Part shown: positions 51,019 through 59,455 of the stretch, one piece after another
Layout: every line of letters begins with the position of its first letter
How positions within the stretch are numbered: position 1 is the first letter of the stretch
From: RGIG9041 sp045657265
GTDB lineage: Bacteria > Bacillota > Clostridia > Oscillospirales > QAKW01
Direction of reading: 5' to 3'
DNA length: 64,000 bases
NCBI GenBank assembly: GCA_045657265.1
Contig: JAZOSU010000035.1
Span: 62,001-126,000, forward strand
Made by a program: the position numbers and the translations under genes
Notes under the pieces: generated by a model
Database searches by the model: none
Told to the model about the DNA's origin: nothing
What the model saw: the letters and a program-made list of their open reading frames with translations, nothing else

Positions 51019-51055
51019 AAATCACTCGTATTATACAAACACGAGTGGTTTTTTG
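51018..51055. terminator. terminator copy 2 flanking the small regulator module
   Basis: AATCACTCGT-loop-ACGAGTGGTTTTTT. Also positioned to end the - strand galM gene. Confidence 0.9.
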
Positions 51056-51056
51056 T

Positions 51057-52049
51057 TTATTCAAATTCATATTGGGTTATTGTTCTGAAATGCTCACCTG
51101 CTTTGACAAGAGCGGTGGGGAAAGAGGGCTGATTTGGTGTGTCGGGGAAAAGCTCGGTTTCAAGACAGAATGCGCAGTATTGGGTAAGTCCTTTTTCGGT
51201 TTTTCCTGCTTTTTCATCAAGCCAGTTACCTGTATAAAGCTGAATTCCGGGCATATCGGTATGGCATTTCATTGTAATTCCGTTTTCAAGGTTTTTCGCA
51301 ACTGCAACGTCTTTCTTATACTCCATTTTGTCACCAAGAACAAAACAGTGGTCGTAGCCTCTTGCAGAAACTATAAGCTCGTCGCTGTCAAAAAGGTCTT
51401 TGCCGATTTTTTTAGGAGTTCTGAAATCAAATACTGTGCCTGTAACGTCACGAAGAACACCTATAGGAACAAGGTTTTTGTCAACAGGCACCATATAATC
51501 TGCTTTTATTTCAAGTACGATGTCTTTGTTTGTTTCTGCTCCTAAAGTGAAATATGAGTGGTTTGTAAAGTTAAGAATGGTATCTTTGTCTGATACTGCA
51601 TCATACTCGATAGAAAGAGTGTTGTCCTTAACTGTAAATATAACGGAAAACTCAACGTTTCCTGGGAAACCGCTCTCGCCGTCTTTTGAAAAATGAGTAA
51701 ATTTAACAGAACTCTCTGAAAGTATTTCGCTTTTTAAAATCTGTCTTGCAAAAGTTGCATTTCCTCCGTGGAGACAGCTATAGTCGCGGTCGTTTATATC
51801 AAGCTTATATTCTGTATCTCCGATAGAAAATTTACCGCCGCCGATTCTGTTTGCGTATCTGCCGACGGTTGCGCCCTGAAAAGAATCGCCTGTTGTAAAA
51901 TCCTCAGGGTTTTTATATCCCGCGACGCAGTCAATACCTTTAAATAAAATGTTATGTATTGTCGCGCCGTATTCTAAAATGCCAACAGAGAGCTCACCTT
52001 CTGAAATAATAAATTCGTTAAAATTTTCAAGTTTTTTTACAGTTACCAT
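51057..52049 (-). CDS. galM: aldose 1-epimerase (mutarotase)
   Basis: 330 residues; interconverts alpha and beta anomers of hexoses. Blocks seen are VGRYANRIGGGKF, CLHGGNATF, NFTNHSYFTLG (catalytic His) and FCLETELFPDTPNQPSFP (catalytic Glu), with the terminal GEHFRTITQYEF. SD AAGGAG precedes the ATG. No galactose genes are adjacent. Confidence 0.95.
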   Translation of the reverse strand: MVTVKKLENFNEFIISEGELSVGILEYGATIHNILFKGIDCVAGYKNPEDFTTGDSFQGATVGRYANRIGGGKFSIGDTEYKLDINDRDYSCLHGGNATFARQILKSEILSESSVKFTHFSKDGESGFPGNVEFSVIFTVKDNTLSIEYDAVSDKDTILNFTNHSYFTLGAETNKDIVLEIKADYMVPVDKNLVPIGVLRDVTGTVFDFRTPKKIGKDLFDSDELIVSARGYDHCFVLGDKMEYKKDVAVAKNLENGITMKCHTDMPGIQLYTGNWLDEKAGKTEKGLTQYCAFCLETELFPDTPNQPSFPTALVKAGEHFRTITQYEFE

Positions 52050-52335
52050 AAATATTACTCCTTATATATTGTGTTTTCTATATGACCAATACCCTGTAAG
52101 TATATGTACGGGTAGTATTGACGCGTATTTGTCACAGTTTCAACGTCTGCAAAAGCAACCGCTGTTATAGTGATTTTGAGGCATCTCAGGAGCTATGCAA
52201 AAGCACGTGCAGAAAGTTTATTAAAAACAAAACTCCGTAAATTGTCTATCATATCATTTTCTTTAAAAAATATTATATCAACATATTGTTTACAAAACAA
52301 GTACAAAAAGATATAATTTATAAAGAGGTGATAAA
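52050..52335. other. galM-ung intergenic, no gene recognised
   Basis: Contains short open stretches on the + strand (for example SIDAYLSQFQRLQKQPLL) that I cannot assign. The last 70 bp are very AT-rich and contain the ung SD (AGAGGTG). Confidence 0.4.
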
Positions 52336-53001
52336 ATGGTAAACATCGGTAACGAATGGGACAGTCTTCTTGCAGACCAGTTTGAAGCTGATTATTATAA
52401 AAATCTTCGGGAGTTTTTAAAATCGGAATATAAAAGCAGAGTAATATATCCCCCTATGAACGATATATGGAATGCTCTCAAATCGGTAAGCTACAGTGAC
52501 GTTAAAATTGTTATTTTAGGACAGGACCCCTACCACGGAGAAGGTCAGGCACACGGAATGTGTTTTTCGGTTAAAAAAGGTGTTGAGCCGCCTCCGTCAC
52601 TTAAAAATATCTATAAAGAATTAAAATCTGATATCGGGTTTGAAATTCCAAGCCACGGATGTCTGCAAAGCTGGGCAGATCAGGGAGTTTTGCTTCTTAA
52701 TACAGTTTTGACTGTAAGAGCGGGAGCCGCCGCAAGTCACAGAGGCAAAGGCTGGGAAATTCTCACCGACCGTATAATAGAACTTTTAAACGAGAGAGAA
52801 AAACCTATGGTGTTTATGCTCTGGGGCAGACCTGCAAGAGAGAAAAAAACTTTTATCACCAACAAAAATCACCTTATTTTAGAATCGGCGCATCCGTCAC
52901 CTCTTTCGGCATATAACGGATTTTTCGGATGTAAACATTTTTCAAAAGCTAAAGCTTTTCTTGAAAACAACGGACAAAGTATGGACTGGAGTGTAAAATG
53001 A
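52336..53001 (+). CDS. ung: uracil-DNA glycosylase, family 1
   Basis: 221 residues; excises uracil from DNA. The catalytic water-activating loop is ILGQDPYHGEGQAHG, followed by the uracil-binding LLLNTVLTVRAG and the DNA-intercalation loop HPSPLSAYNGFFGCKHF with the catalytic His. The stop overlaps thiN as ATGA. Confidence 0.96.
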   Translation: MVNIGNEWDSLLADQFEADYYKNLREFLKSEYKSRVIYPPMNDIWNALKSVSYSDVKIVILGQDPYHGEGQAHGMCFSVKKGVEPPPSLKNIYKELKSDIGFEIPSHGCLQSWADQGVLLLNTVLTVRAGAAASHRGKGWEILTDRIIELLNEREKPMVFMLWGRPAREKKTFITNKNHLILESAHPSPLSAYNGFFGCKHFSKAKAFLENNGQSMDWSVK

Positions 53002-53612
53002 GAGCAGTAATAATAGGCGGCGCACCTATATCGGACTACGAAAACTGTAAAGAGTATTTGAAACCCGACGATTTTTATATTTTTTGTGACAGCGGACTGT
53101 ATCATATGGAGCCTCTGGGCGTGAAACCGTCTCTGATTATCGGGGATTTTGATTCTCATCCAATGCCCGAAACAGATGTTGAAACTATCGTTTTGCCTAC
53201 CGTTAAAGACGATACTGATACGGTGTTTGCCGCAAAAGAAGCCATAAAAAGAGGATTTGACGATTTTTTGATTATCGGTGCCGTCGGCGCGAGACTTGAC
53301 CATACTCTTGTTAATGTGTATCTTCTTGTTTTTTTGGAAAAACAAGGCAAAACTGCAACGCTTGTGGATGATTTTGGCGAAATGTTGCTCGTTGGTCAGA
53401 ATCCTGTTTTTGTTGACAAAGAATATTGTTATTTTTCACTGCTCAATATTGACGGCAGTGCTAAGGGCGTAACTATTGAAGGCGCAAAATATAATCTTGA
53501 AAACGCAGAGATTTTGCCCGATTATCAGTACGCTACAAGTAACGAAATTTTGGAAGATAAGGCGAAAATTACTTTAAAACAAGGCAGACTACTGCTTATA
53601 AAGATAAAATAA
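52998..53612 (+). CDS. thiN: thiamine pyrophosphokinase
   Basis: 204 residues; transfers diphosphate from ATP to thiamine. Motifs include CDSGLYHMEPLGVKPSLIIG, GDFDSHPMP, KDDTDTVFAAKEA and GAVGARLDHTLVNV. It is coupled to ung by the ATGA overlap, although no functional link is known; in many Bacillota thiN follows rpe. Confidence 0.92.
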   Translation: MRAVIIGGAPISDYENCKEYLKPDDFYIFCDSGLYHMEPLGVKPSLIIGDFDSHPMPETDVETIVLPTVKDDTDTVFAAKEAIKRGFDDFLIIGAVGARLDHTLVNVYLLVFLEKQGKTATLVDDFGEMLLVGQNPVFVDKEYCYFSLLNIDGSAKGVTIEGAKYNLENAEILPDYQYATSNEILEDKAKITLKQGRLLLIKIK

Positions 53613-53683
53613 CTATTGATTATTGTCATTTTTTGTGATAATATAATCTGTGGTAATTTCAAATATTGAAAGGAGTAATCCCA

Positions 53684-54376
53684 ATGAACTATTCACATGA
53701 AGTAGAAAAAATGTGCACAGTTGCTAAAGGCCCCCATCACGGTCCGGCTCCTATCCCCGAAGAGGGTAAGTGGGTAAAGGCTACTCAGATTTCTGATATC
53801 AGCGGTCTTTCACACGGTATAGGCTGGTGTGCACCGCAGCAGGGTTGCTGCAAACTCACCCTTAACGTTAAAGAAGGTATCATCGAGGAAGCTCTCGTTG
53901 AAACACTCGGTTGCTCAGGTATGACTCACTCAGCTGCTATGGCTGCAGAGATTCTTCAGGGCAAAACTCTTCTTGAAGCTCTTAACACTGACCTCGTTTG
54001 TGACGCTATCAACGTTGCTATGAGAGAAATCTTCAAACAGCTCGCTTACGGTAGAACTCAGACTGCTTTCTCAGAAAACGGTCTTCCTATCGGTGCAGGT
54101 CTTGAAGACCTTGGTAAAGGACTTCGTTCACAGGTAGGTACTATCTTTGCTACAAACGCAAAAGGTGTACGTTATCTTGAAATGGCTGAAGGTTATATCC
54201 TCAGCGTTGCTCTTGATGCTAACAACGAATGTATCGGTTACAAATTCGTTCATCTTGGCAAAATGATGGCTATGATTCGTAAGGGCGCAGATCCTAAGGA
54301 AGCTTACGAAAAGAACATCGGACAGTACGGCAGATATGATGAAGCTGTTAAGTACATAGATCCGAGAGAAGAATAA
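53684..54376 (+). CDS. Fe-S scaffold-like partner of the GGGtGRT protein
   Basis: 230 residues with an IscU-like core (GCCKLTLNVKEG, ETLGCSGMTHSAAMAAEIL) carrying Cys at the scaffold positions, plus an N-terminal extension (HHGPAPIPEEGKWVKATQI) and a C-terminal half not found in IscU. It is always paired with the GGGtGRT protein in Clostridia. The exact cargo is unknown. Codon choice is strongly biased (GCT, GGT, CTT), as in highly expressed genes. I chose the ATG at 53684 because AAAGGAG lies 8 bases upstream. Confidence 0.88.
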   Translation: MNYSHEVEKMCTVAKGPHHGPAPIPEEGKWVKATQISDISGLSHGIGWCAPQQGCCKLTLNVKEGIIEEALVETLGCSGMTHSAAMAAEILQGKTLLEALNTDLVCDAINVAMREIFKQLAYGRTQTAFSENGLPIGAGLEDLGKGLRSQVGTIFATNAKGVRYLEMAEGYILSVALDANNECIGYKFVHLGKMMAMIRKGADPKEAYEKNIGQYGRYDEAVKYIDPREE

Positions 54377-54394
54377 GAGGAGGAGGACAATATA

Positions 54395-55396
54395 ATGGCT
54401 ACTTTTGAAAGTTATGAAAGAAGAATAGGCCAGATAGAGCCTATCCTCGCAAAATACGGTTTTAAAGACCTTGATGAAGCAAAAGACTACTGTCTTTCAT
54501 TAGGCGTAGATGCTGAGTCTATCGTTCGCGGTGTTCAGCCTATCGCTTTTGAAAACGCTGTATGGGCTTATACTCTTGGTTGTGCTATCGCACTTAAAGA
54601 AAATGCAAAAGCTGCAGCAGACGCTGCCGTTGAAATCGGTAAAGGTCTTCAGGCTTTCTGTATCCCCGGTTCAGTTGCAGATACAAGACAGGTTGGTCTT
54701 GGCCACGGTAATCTTGCTTCAATGCTTCTTCAGGAAGAAACAAAATGCTTTGCATTCCTTGCAGGTCACGAATCTTTTGCTGCTGCTGAAGGTGCTATCG
54801 GTATCGCAAGAACTGCTAACAAAGTAAGAAAAACTCCTCTTCAGGTAATTCTTAACGGTCTTGGTAAAGACGCAGCTTATATTATCTCAAGAATTAACGG
54901 TTTTACATACGTTCAGACAGATTACGATTTCTATACAGGCGAACTTAAAGTAGTTAGCGAAACTGCTTACTCAAACGGCGACAAAGCTAAAGTTCGTTGC
55001 TACGGCGCTAACGACGTTAACGAAGGCGTTGCTATTATGCGTCATGAATCAGTTGACGTTTCTATCACAGGTAACTCAACTAACCCCACAAGATTCCAGC
55101 ATCCTGTTGCAGGTACATATAAGAAATGGGCTATCGAAAACGGTAAAGCTTACTTCTCAGTTGCATCAGGCGGCGGTACAGGACGTACACTCCATCCTGA
55201 TAATATGGCTGCAGGCCCCGCTTCATACGGTCTTACAGATACAATGGGACGTATGCACGGTGACGCTCAGTTTGCAGGTTCATCTTCAGTTCCTGCTCAC
55301 GTTGAGATGATGGGTCTTATCGGTGCAGGTAACAACCCAATGGTTGGTATGACTGTTGCTTGCGCAGTTGCTGTACAGGAAGCACTTAATAAATAA
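54395..55396 (+). CDS. GGGtGRT protein
   Basis: 333 residues, named for the motif SGGGTGRTLHPDNMAAG near residue 253. Other conserved parts are CIPGSVADTRQVGLGHGNL, NGLGKDAAYIISRINGFTYV and HVEMMGLIGAGNNPMVG. The biochemical role is unknown. It follows its scaffold-like partner by 18 bp behind a strong SD (AGAGGAGG) and shares the high-expression codon bias, so the pair is probably abundant. A broken duplicate of its 3' end is at 55675-55915. Confidence 0.93.
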   Translation: MATFESYERRIGQIEPILAKYGFKDLDEAKDYCLSLGVDAESIVRGVQPIAFENAVWAYTLGCAIALKENAKAAADAAVEIGKGLQAFCIPGSVADTRQVGLGHGNLASMLLQEETKCFAFLAGHESFAAAEGAIGIARTANKVRKTPLQVILNGLGKDAAYIISRINGFTYVQTDYDFYTGELKVVSETAYSNGDKAKVRCYGANDVNEGVAIMRHESVDVSITGNSTNPTRFQHPVAGTYKKWAIENGKAYFSVASGGGTGRTLHPDNMAAGPASYGLTDTMGRMHGDAQFAGSSSVPAHVEMMGLIGAGNNPMVGMTVACAVAVQEALNK

Positions 55397-55403
55397 GTAA
55401 ATC

Positions 55404-55440
55404 AAAAATATCACCGCCGTTAAAGCGGTGATATTTTTTT
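55404..55440 (+). terminator. terminator after the GGGtGRT gene
   Basis: AAAATATCACCGC-cgttaaa-GCGGTGATATTTTTTT. The T run merges into the leader of the next small gene. Confidence 0.92.
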
Positions 55441-55454
55441 ATGAGGGACAAACA

Positions 55455-55673
55455 TTGTTGACTTATGAATACATAGAAACTCAAAACGGTGAGATGATAT
55501 TTGCTTACTATCCTGATGATGACAAAAATGCCCCCGGCAAAATTGCGCTTATCAAACAAGGCGAAGGAAGAGTAATAGAAGAATCTTCTGAAGACTTTGG
55601 AAAAAGATATGCTTACCATGCGATATGCGGAATTAATCCACTGCAGAAGACAGGTACAGTTGCATGGTATTAA
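55455..55673 (+). CDS. small conserved hypothetical protein, 72 residues
   Basis: Starts at TTG (55455 or 55458) with GAGG upstream. Sequence: LTYEYIETQNGEMIFAYYPD, APGKIALIKQGEGRVIEESS, then YAYHAICGINPLQKTGTVAW with a final Y. The ending is reminiscent of a family of small Clostridia proteins, but I have no function. No membrane span or Cys pair. It is trapped between the GGGtGRT gene and a truncated duplicate of that gene's tail. Confidence 0.65.
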   Translation: MLTYEYIETQNGEMIFAYYPDDDKNAPGKIALIKQGEGRVIEESSEDFGKRYAYHAICGINPLQKTGTVAWY

Positions 55674-55674
55674 A

Positions 55675-55915
55675 ACGCTCAGTTTGCAGGTTCATCTTCA
55701 GTTCCTGCTCACGCCCCGATGATGGGACTTGATCTATGCAGGTAACAACCCCGCGTCGTCGTAAAGCGTTTTGGCACCGATTTCACCTATTCGGTAAAAT
55801 CTTCGCTTTGCCGCTTACTCCTCCTTTCCCCAAAAAAGCGTATGCTTTTTCGGGGTGCCCCGGTGGTATGACAGTTGCTTGCGCAGTTGCTGTTCAGGAA
55901 GCACTTAATAAATAA
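55675..55915 (+). pseudogene. duplicated GGGtGRT 3' end split by an insertion
   Basis: Bases 55675-55749 and 55863-55915 repeat the end of the GGGtGRT gene (from ACGCTCAGTTTGCAGG to GAAGCACTTAATAAATAAG) with few changes. Between them 112 bp of unrelated, hairpin-rich DNA are inserted. The intact gene shows the expected uninterrupted order at 55265-55396. Confidence 0.88.
55750..55861. repeat. hairpin-rich insertion inside the GGGtGRT duplicate
   Basis: 112 bp with CCCCAAAAAAGCgtatGCTTTTTCGGGG, ACCG...CGGT and GTAAAGCG...CGCTTTGC pairs. Shares CACCGATTT and a similar layout with the 47.4-kb element. No coding sequence. No clear target-site duplication seen. Confidence 0.7.
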
Positions 55916-55950
55916 GACTTTTTGACATCTCAAGCAGAATTAAATCAATT

Positions 55951-55991
55951 AAAAATAATTGGACACATCGTTTGATGTGTCCAATTTTTTT
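55951..55991. terminator. bidirectional terminator before the PHP gene
   Basis: AATTGGACACATC-GTTT-GATGTGTCCAATTTTTTT, with an A run on the left side. Confidence 0.92.
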
Positions 55992-56028
55992 ATATAATGC
56001 AATAATTATGTCTTTATATCATTTTAAA

Positions 56029-57078
56029 TCAGAGCAATACGTCTTCGTTTCCTGTTTTAGAAAGAATATCGGACATATTATACGCGTGAGTATATGCTTC
56101 TTTTCCTTCTTTATCGCGCACAATAAAACGTACGTAGCCATCGTTTGTTCTGCCCAGCCCCAGAGTAGCTTGGGTAATGGTTTCTCCTTTTTTGGTGGGG
56201 GTGCATACCGTATTGAATCTCTGACCCATAGTTCTGACAATTCGGACAGCTTCGCTTGTATGAATATGAAACATACAATCTTCGGTATCGTAGTAAAGTT
56301 CATATATTTCAGGCCCCTCGGATGCGTAAAAGTGGCCGTCTGTCAGAGCTTTTGTAATAGCGCCGTACTCAAGTTTTTCGGCTTTTATCATAGTGAATCC
56401 TCCGAATGAATCGGAGCGGGGGTTTTCAATCGAAAACCAATTATGGTTATCATCAGCAGCTACGCAGTAAACGTTCTGACCGTTATGAAGCATATTATCA
56501 TACAGTATGCTATTGCGTTCATCGTGACCGGTAACGTAAGAACTGTAATTGACAATTTCAACTGCGTGCATTCCGTGATATTTGAGATATTCACCCTTAG
56601 ATTCTTGCGACCAGACCGGATGGTTGTAGGTGACGAAAAATCCATCCGCACGTGCCTGTTCCATAAGCGAAGAAATAAACTCGGAGTCGTATTTGCGCTC
56701 AATCGGATTACAGTTTTTGTCAAGTTCAACTTTGTCGGCGTTACTGTCAATATATTTACTGTCATGATAGATTTTCTGAACAGTTCTATCTTTATCCAAT
56801 GCTATAAGGCAAAAATGGCAGGTTTTTGTGCCTACACCCAAAGGTGTATCCTCCGAAACATCAACTTCATAGCCATTGAGCGCAACAAAATTTTCGTCAG
56901 TAAGATCGTTGTGTGTTACAAAAACCTGATGGTCTGTATAGGCGACTATCGAATACCCTTGAGCTTTGTAATTTTCTTTCATTTGCTCAGGAGACCATTT
57001 CCCGTCTGAAATGGTTGAGTGACTGTGCAGATTAGCTTTATAAAATTTTCCTTTTGGTGGCAGAAGATAGACTTTCAT
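56029..57078 (-). CDS. PHP-domain phosphoesterase
   Basis: 349 residues. The N-terminal PHP metal sites are NLHSHSTISDGKWSPEQM, IVAYTDHQV, TYNHPVWSQ and AADDNHNW; a beta-rich C-terminal ~100 residues (EGPEIYELYYDTEDCMFHIH) follows. It probably hydrolyses a small phosphate ester or phosphodiester; the substrate is unknown. SD AGGAGG lies 5 bases before the ATG. Unrelated in sequence detail to the PHP remnant at 9.9 kb. Confidence 0.88.
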   Translation of the reverse strand: MKVYLLPPKGKFYKANLHSHSTISDGKWSPEQMKENYKAQGYSIVAYTDHQVFVTHNDLTDENFVALNGYEVDVSEDTPLGVGTKTCHFCLIALDKDRTVQKIYHDSKYIDSNADKVELDKNCNPIERKYDSEFISSLMEQARADGFFVTYNHPVWSQESKGEYLKYHGMHAVEIVNYSSYVTGHDERNSILYDNMLHNGQNVYCVAADDNHNWFSIENPRSDSFGGFTMIKAEKLEYGAITKALTDGHFYASEGPEIYELYYDTEDCMFHIHTSEAVRIVRTMGQRFNTVCTPTKKGETITQATLGLGRTNDGYVRFIVRDKEGKEAYTHAYNMSDILSKTGNEDVLL

Positions 57079-57438
57079 AAAATCCTCCTTTAATTCTTGA
57101 TTTATAACATTATATTACGTTAGTATATACAAGTCAACATTGATTTTCTTAACAAAACAGTTGTTATAAATCAATCTGATTTATTTTTAGAGAATTTTAT
57201 TATACATATGTTGAAACAAGGGGTTTATGTTATATAATGAATTAAAATAACAAAGGTAAGGCTTTTCATTTACAACGTAGATAACTCACATACGGCTCTT
57301 TTTAAAAAAGTCGGCAGTGATTTTATGAAAGAATACGTTTTTACACTTGAATAAAGAAGATTTTATAAGAACACCTTTTAATTTTTTCGGCAACTCCACC
57401 ATTTATAGAGCTTTTGAAATTTATCTATTATAAAGTTA
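57079..57438. other. intergenic, nothing certain
   Basis: About 360 bp, AT-rich. A short + stretch around 57272-57352 might be a frameshifted gene tail, but neither frame is recognisable. No hairpin of note. Confidence 0.4.
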
Positions 57439-57467
57439 TTGAAAAAAAGAGTATATCTTAATAAAAT
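57439..57467 (+). promoter_or_regulatory. promoter of the HTH-BadF/murQ operon
   Basis: TTGAAA, 17-bp spacer, TAAAAT at 57462-57467; SD AAGAAGGTG and ATG follow. Confidence 0.7.
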
Positions 57468-57489
57468 AAACTTAAGAAGGTGATATTGT

Positions 57490-58581
57490 ATGCAAAAAGT
57501 AACCGAACGGGTTGCGATCAATCTCAAAATGCTTCGTAAGAAGAACGGTCTTACACAGAAGAAACTTGCGGAAATACTCGGAATCTCAGAAAAATCAATA
57601 AGTAAATGGGAACTCGGTCTGAGCCTTCCCCCAAGTATACTTCTTCCCGATTTATCAAGTGCTTTAGGTGTCAGCATAAATACGCTTTTTGACAGTGGAA
57701 TTATAAAATATTATTTAGGCATTGACGGCGGGGGAACAAAAACCGAATTTTTAATTATAGATACAAACGGAAAAGCTATAAATCACTTGGTACTCGGTCC
57801 GTCAAACCCTGTTGATATAGGAATCGAAAACTGTTATAAGATTTTAGAAAAAGGGATAAACGATGTGTGCGGCGGTATTTCTAAAAGTGAAATTTCTCTT
57901 TTTGCAGGTCTTGCAGGAGGAAACAGCGGAAATTACAGACAGAATATAAACGCTTTTCTTTCCCGCATGGGATTCGGACGTATCGCAAACGGAAGCGATA
58001 CCGAAAATGCAATTGAAACAGCTCTGCAAGAAAAAGATGGAATTGCCGTTATCATGGGTACTGGAATTATCGGATTTTCTCAAAAATCAGGAATCCGCAG
58101 ACGGATAGGCGGCTGGGGATACTTACTTGACAGCGGCGGAAGCGGATATAACCTTGGCAGAGATGCGTTGGAAGCTTCCCTTAAATTTCTTGACGGCAGA
58201 GGCAAAGAAACGGTTTTGCTTTCACTTATAGAAAAAAAACTTGATAAACCGCTTCCCGATGCCATTCCTGAAATTTACGTCAGAGGTAAGCCGTTTATAG
58301 CGCAGTTTGCTCGTTTGGTATTTAAAGCGATAGATATGGGTGACGACACTGCTCTTGAAATATTAAATAAAAATCTCACGGCAACCGCTGAGATAATCAG
58401 AGTGGGACTGTGCCATACGGGGCAAAACGTTCCCGTTGTTATATGCGGGGGCATTGCGAAACAAAAGAGATATTTACAGCCGTTTTTTGAAAAAGTAATG
58501 CCGGATATAAATATCACCTACTGCGATACGCCGATCGTTAACGGCGCAACAGAACTTGCGAAAAAGGAATTATCAAAATGA
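57490..58581 (+). CDS. HTH (XRE)-BadF/BadG-type sugar kinase fusion
   Basis: 363 residues. Residues 1-68 form a complete XRE helix-turn-helix (LRKKNGLTQKKLAEILGISE, SISKWELG). Residues ~74-363 form a BadF/BadG/BcrA/BcrD ATPase with the phosphate loop GIDGGGTKTEFLI, AGLAGG, MGTGIIGFS and GGWGYLLDSGGSGYNLGRDA, the N-acetylglucosamine/N-acetylmuramate kinase type. It precedes murQ with a 4-bp overlap, so the kinase domain probably phosphorylates or senses MurNAc while the HTH controls the operon. The dual role is inference. Confidence 0.9.
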   Translation: MQKVTERVAINLKMLRKKNGLTQKKLAEILGISEKSISKWELGLSLPPSILLPDLSSALGVSINTLFDSGIIKYYLGIDGGGTKTEFLIIDTNGKAINHLVLGPSNPVDIGIENCYKILEKGINDVCGGISKSEISLFAGLAGGNSGNYRQNINAFLSRMGFGRIANGSDTENAIETALQEKDGIAVIMGTGIIGFSQKSGIRRRIGGWGYLLDSGGSGYNLGRDALEASLKFLDGRGKETVLLSLIEKKLDKPLPDAIPEIYVRGKPFIAQFARLVFKAIDMGDDTALEILNKNLTATAEIIRVGLCHTGQNVPVVICGGIAKQKRYLQPFFEKVMPDINITYCDTPIVNGATELAKKELSK

Positions 58582-59387
58582 ACAGAACAGAAATGAGAAA
58601 TGAGCGTACGAAAAACATCGATAAAATGTCTGTACGCGAAATGCTTGAAATTATCAATGATGAAAATTACACCGTTATAAAAGCGATAAACGGTGCGCTC
58701 TGCGAAATTGAACTTGCTTGTACGGCAGTAACAGAGGCTATAAAAAATGGTGGCAGAGTTTTTTATATAGGCGCGGGTACTTCCGGAAGACTCGGCATTT
58801 TGGATGCGGTGGAGTGTCCGCCTACTTACGGCGTTGCAGACGATTTATTCAACGGAATTATCGCCGGCGGAAACAATTGTGTTTTTAAAGCCGGTGAAAA
58901 TGCCGAGGACAGCGCAGAGTCCGGAATTTCCGACCTTAAAGCACAAGGCGTATGCGGTAAAGATATCGTTATCGGTATATCGGCAGCAGGCGGCGCGGCT
59001 TATGTTGCAGGAGCGCTTGAATATGCAAACGACATCGGTGCCAAAACAGTCGCCATAACCAACAATCCTGACACCATAATAAGTAAAATCGCAAAGATTA
59101 CCATTTTTGCCGACACGGGTGCAGAAGTCATAACAGGATCTACGAGAATGAAGGCTGGAACAAGCCAGAAAATAATTCTTAATATGATCTCTACTGTTTC
59201 TATGATAAGATGCGGACACGTTTACGAAAACCTTATGATAAATCTCAAACCCAGCAATATCAAATTGAAAAACAGAATGATAAGTATTGTTATGGAAATC
59301 ACAGGACAATCTGCCGAAAAAGCTGAAGAACTTCTTGAAAAAGGAGACTGGAATATAAGAAAAGCGGTCGAAGGTGTAAATAAGTAA
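58578..59387 (+). CDS. murQ: N-acetylmuramic acid 6-phosphate etherase
   Basis: 269 residues; removes lactate from MurNAc-6-P to give GlcNAc-6-P during wall recycling. The SIS domain has FYIGAGTSGRLGILDAVECPPTYG (quoted in part), GENAEDSAESG and TGSTRMKAGTSQKIILNM. The usual GIAASGRTPYV loop is altered to GISAAGGAAYV. The protein is about 30 residues shorter than E. coli MurQ. C-terminal UBA-like helix present (KAEELLEKGDWNIRKAV). Confidence 0.92.
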   Translation: MNRTEMRNERTKNIDKMSVREMLEIINDENYTVIKAINGALCEIELACTAVTEAIKNGGRVFYIGAGTSGRLGILDAVECPPTYGVADDLFNGIIAGGNNCVFKAGENAEDSAESGISDLKAQGVCGKDIVIGISAAGGAAYVAGALEYANDIGAKTVAITNNPDTIISKIAKITIFADTGAEVITGSTRMKAGTSQKIILNMISTVSMIRCGHVYENLMINLKPSNIKLKNRMISIVMEITGQSAEKAEELLEKGDWNIRKAVEGVNK

Positions 59388-59455
59388 AATTACAACTAAT
59401 GATGAATTTTTAAATCCCGTAATTTCAACGTTGCGGATGGTAAGGAGATTATAAA

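Noticed and set aside
52080..52210. Integrase or recombinase remnant between galM and ung
   Set aside because: Short open stretches do not match any motif I can name.
55428..55454. Upstream start for the 72-residue protein
   Set aside because: It would lie in the terminator stem and T run; the TTG with GAGG upstream is better placed.
57256..57355. Acetyltransferase-tail relic upstream of the HTH-BadF gene
   Set aside because: The supposed motif spans two frames; neither reading is convincing.
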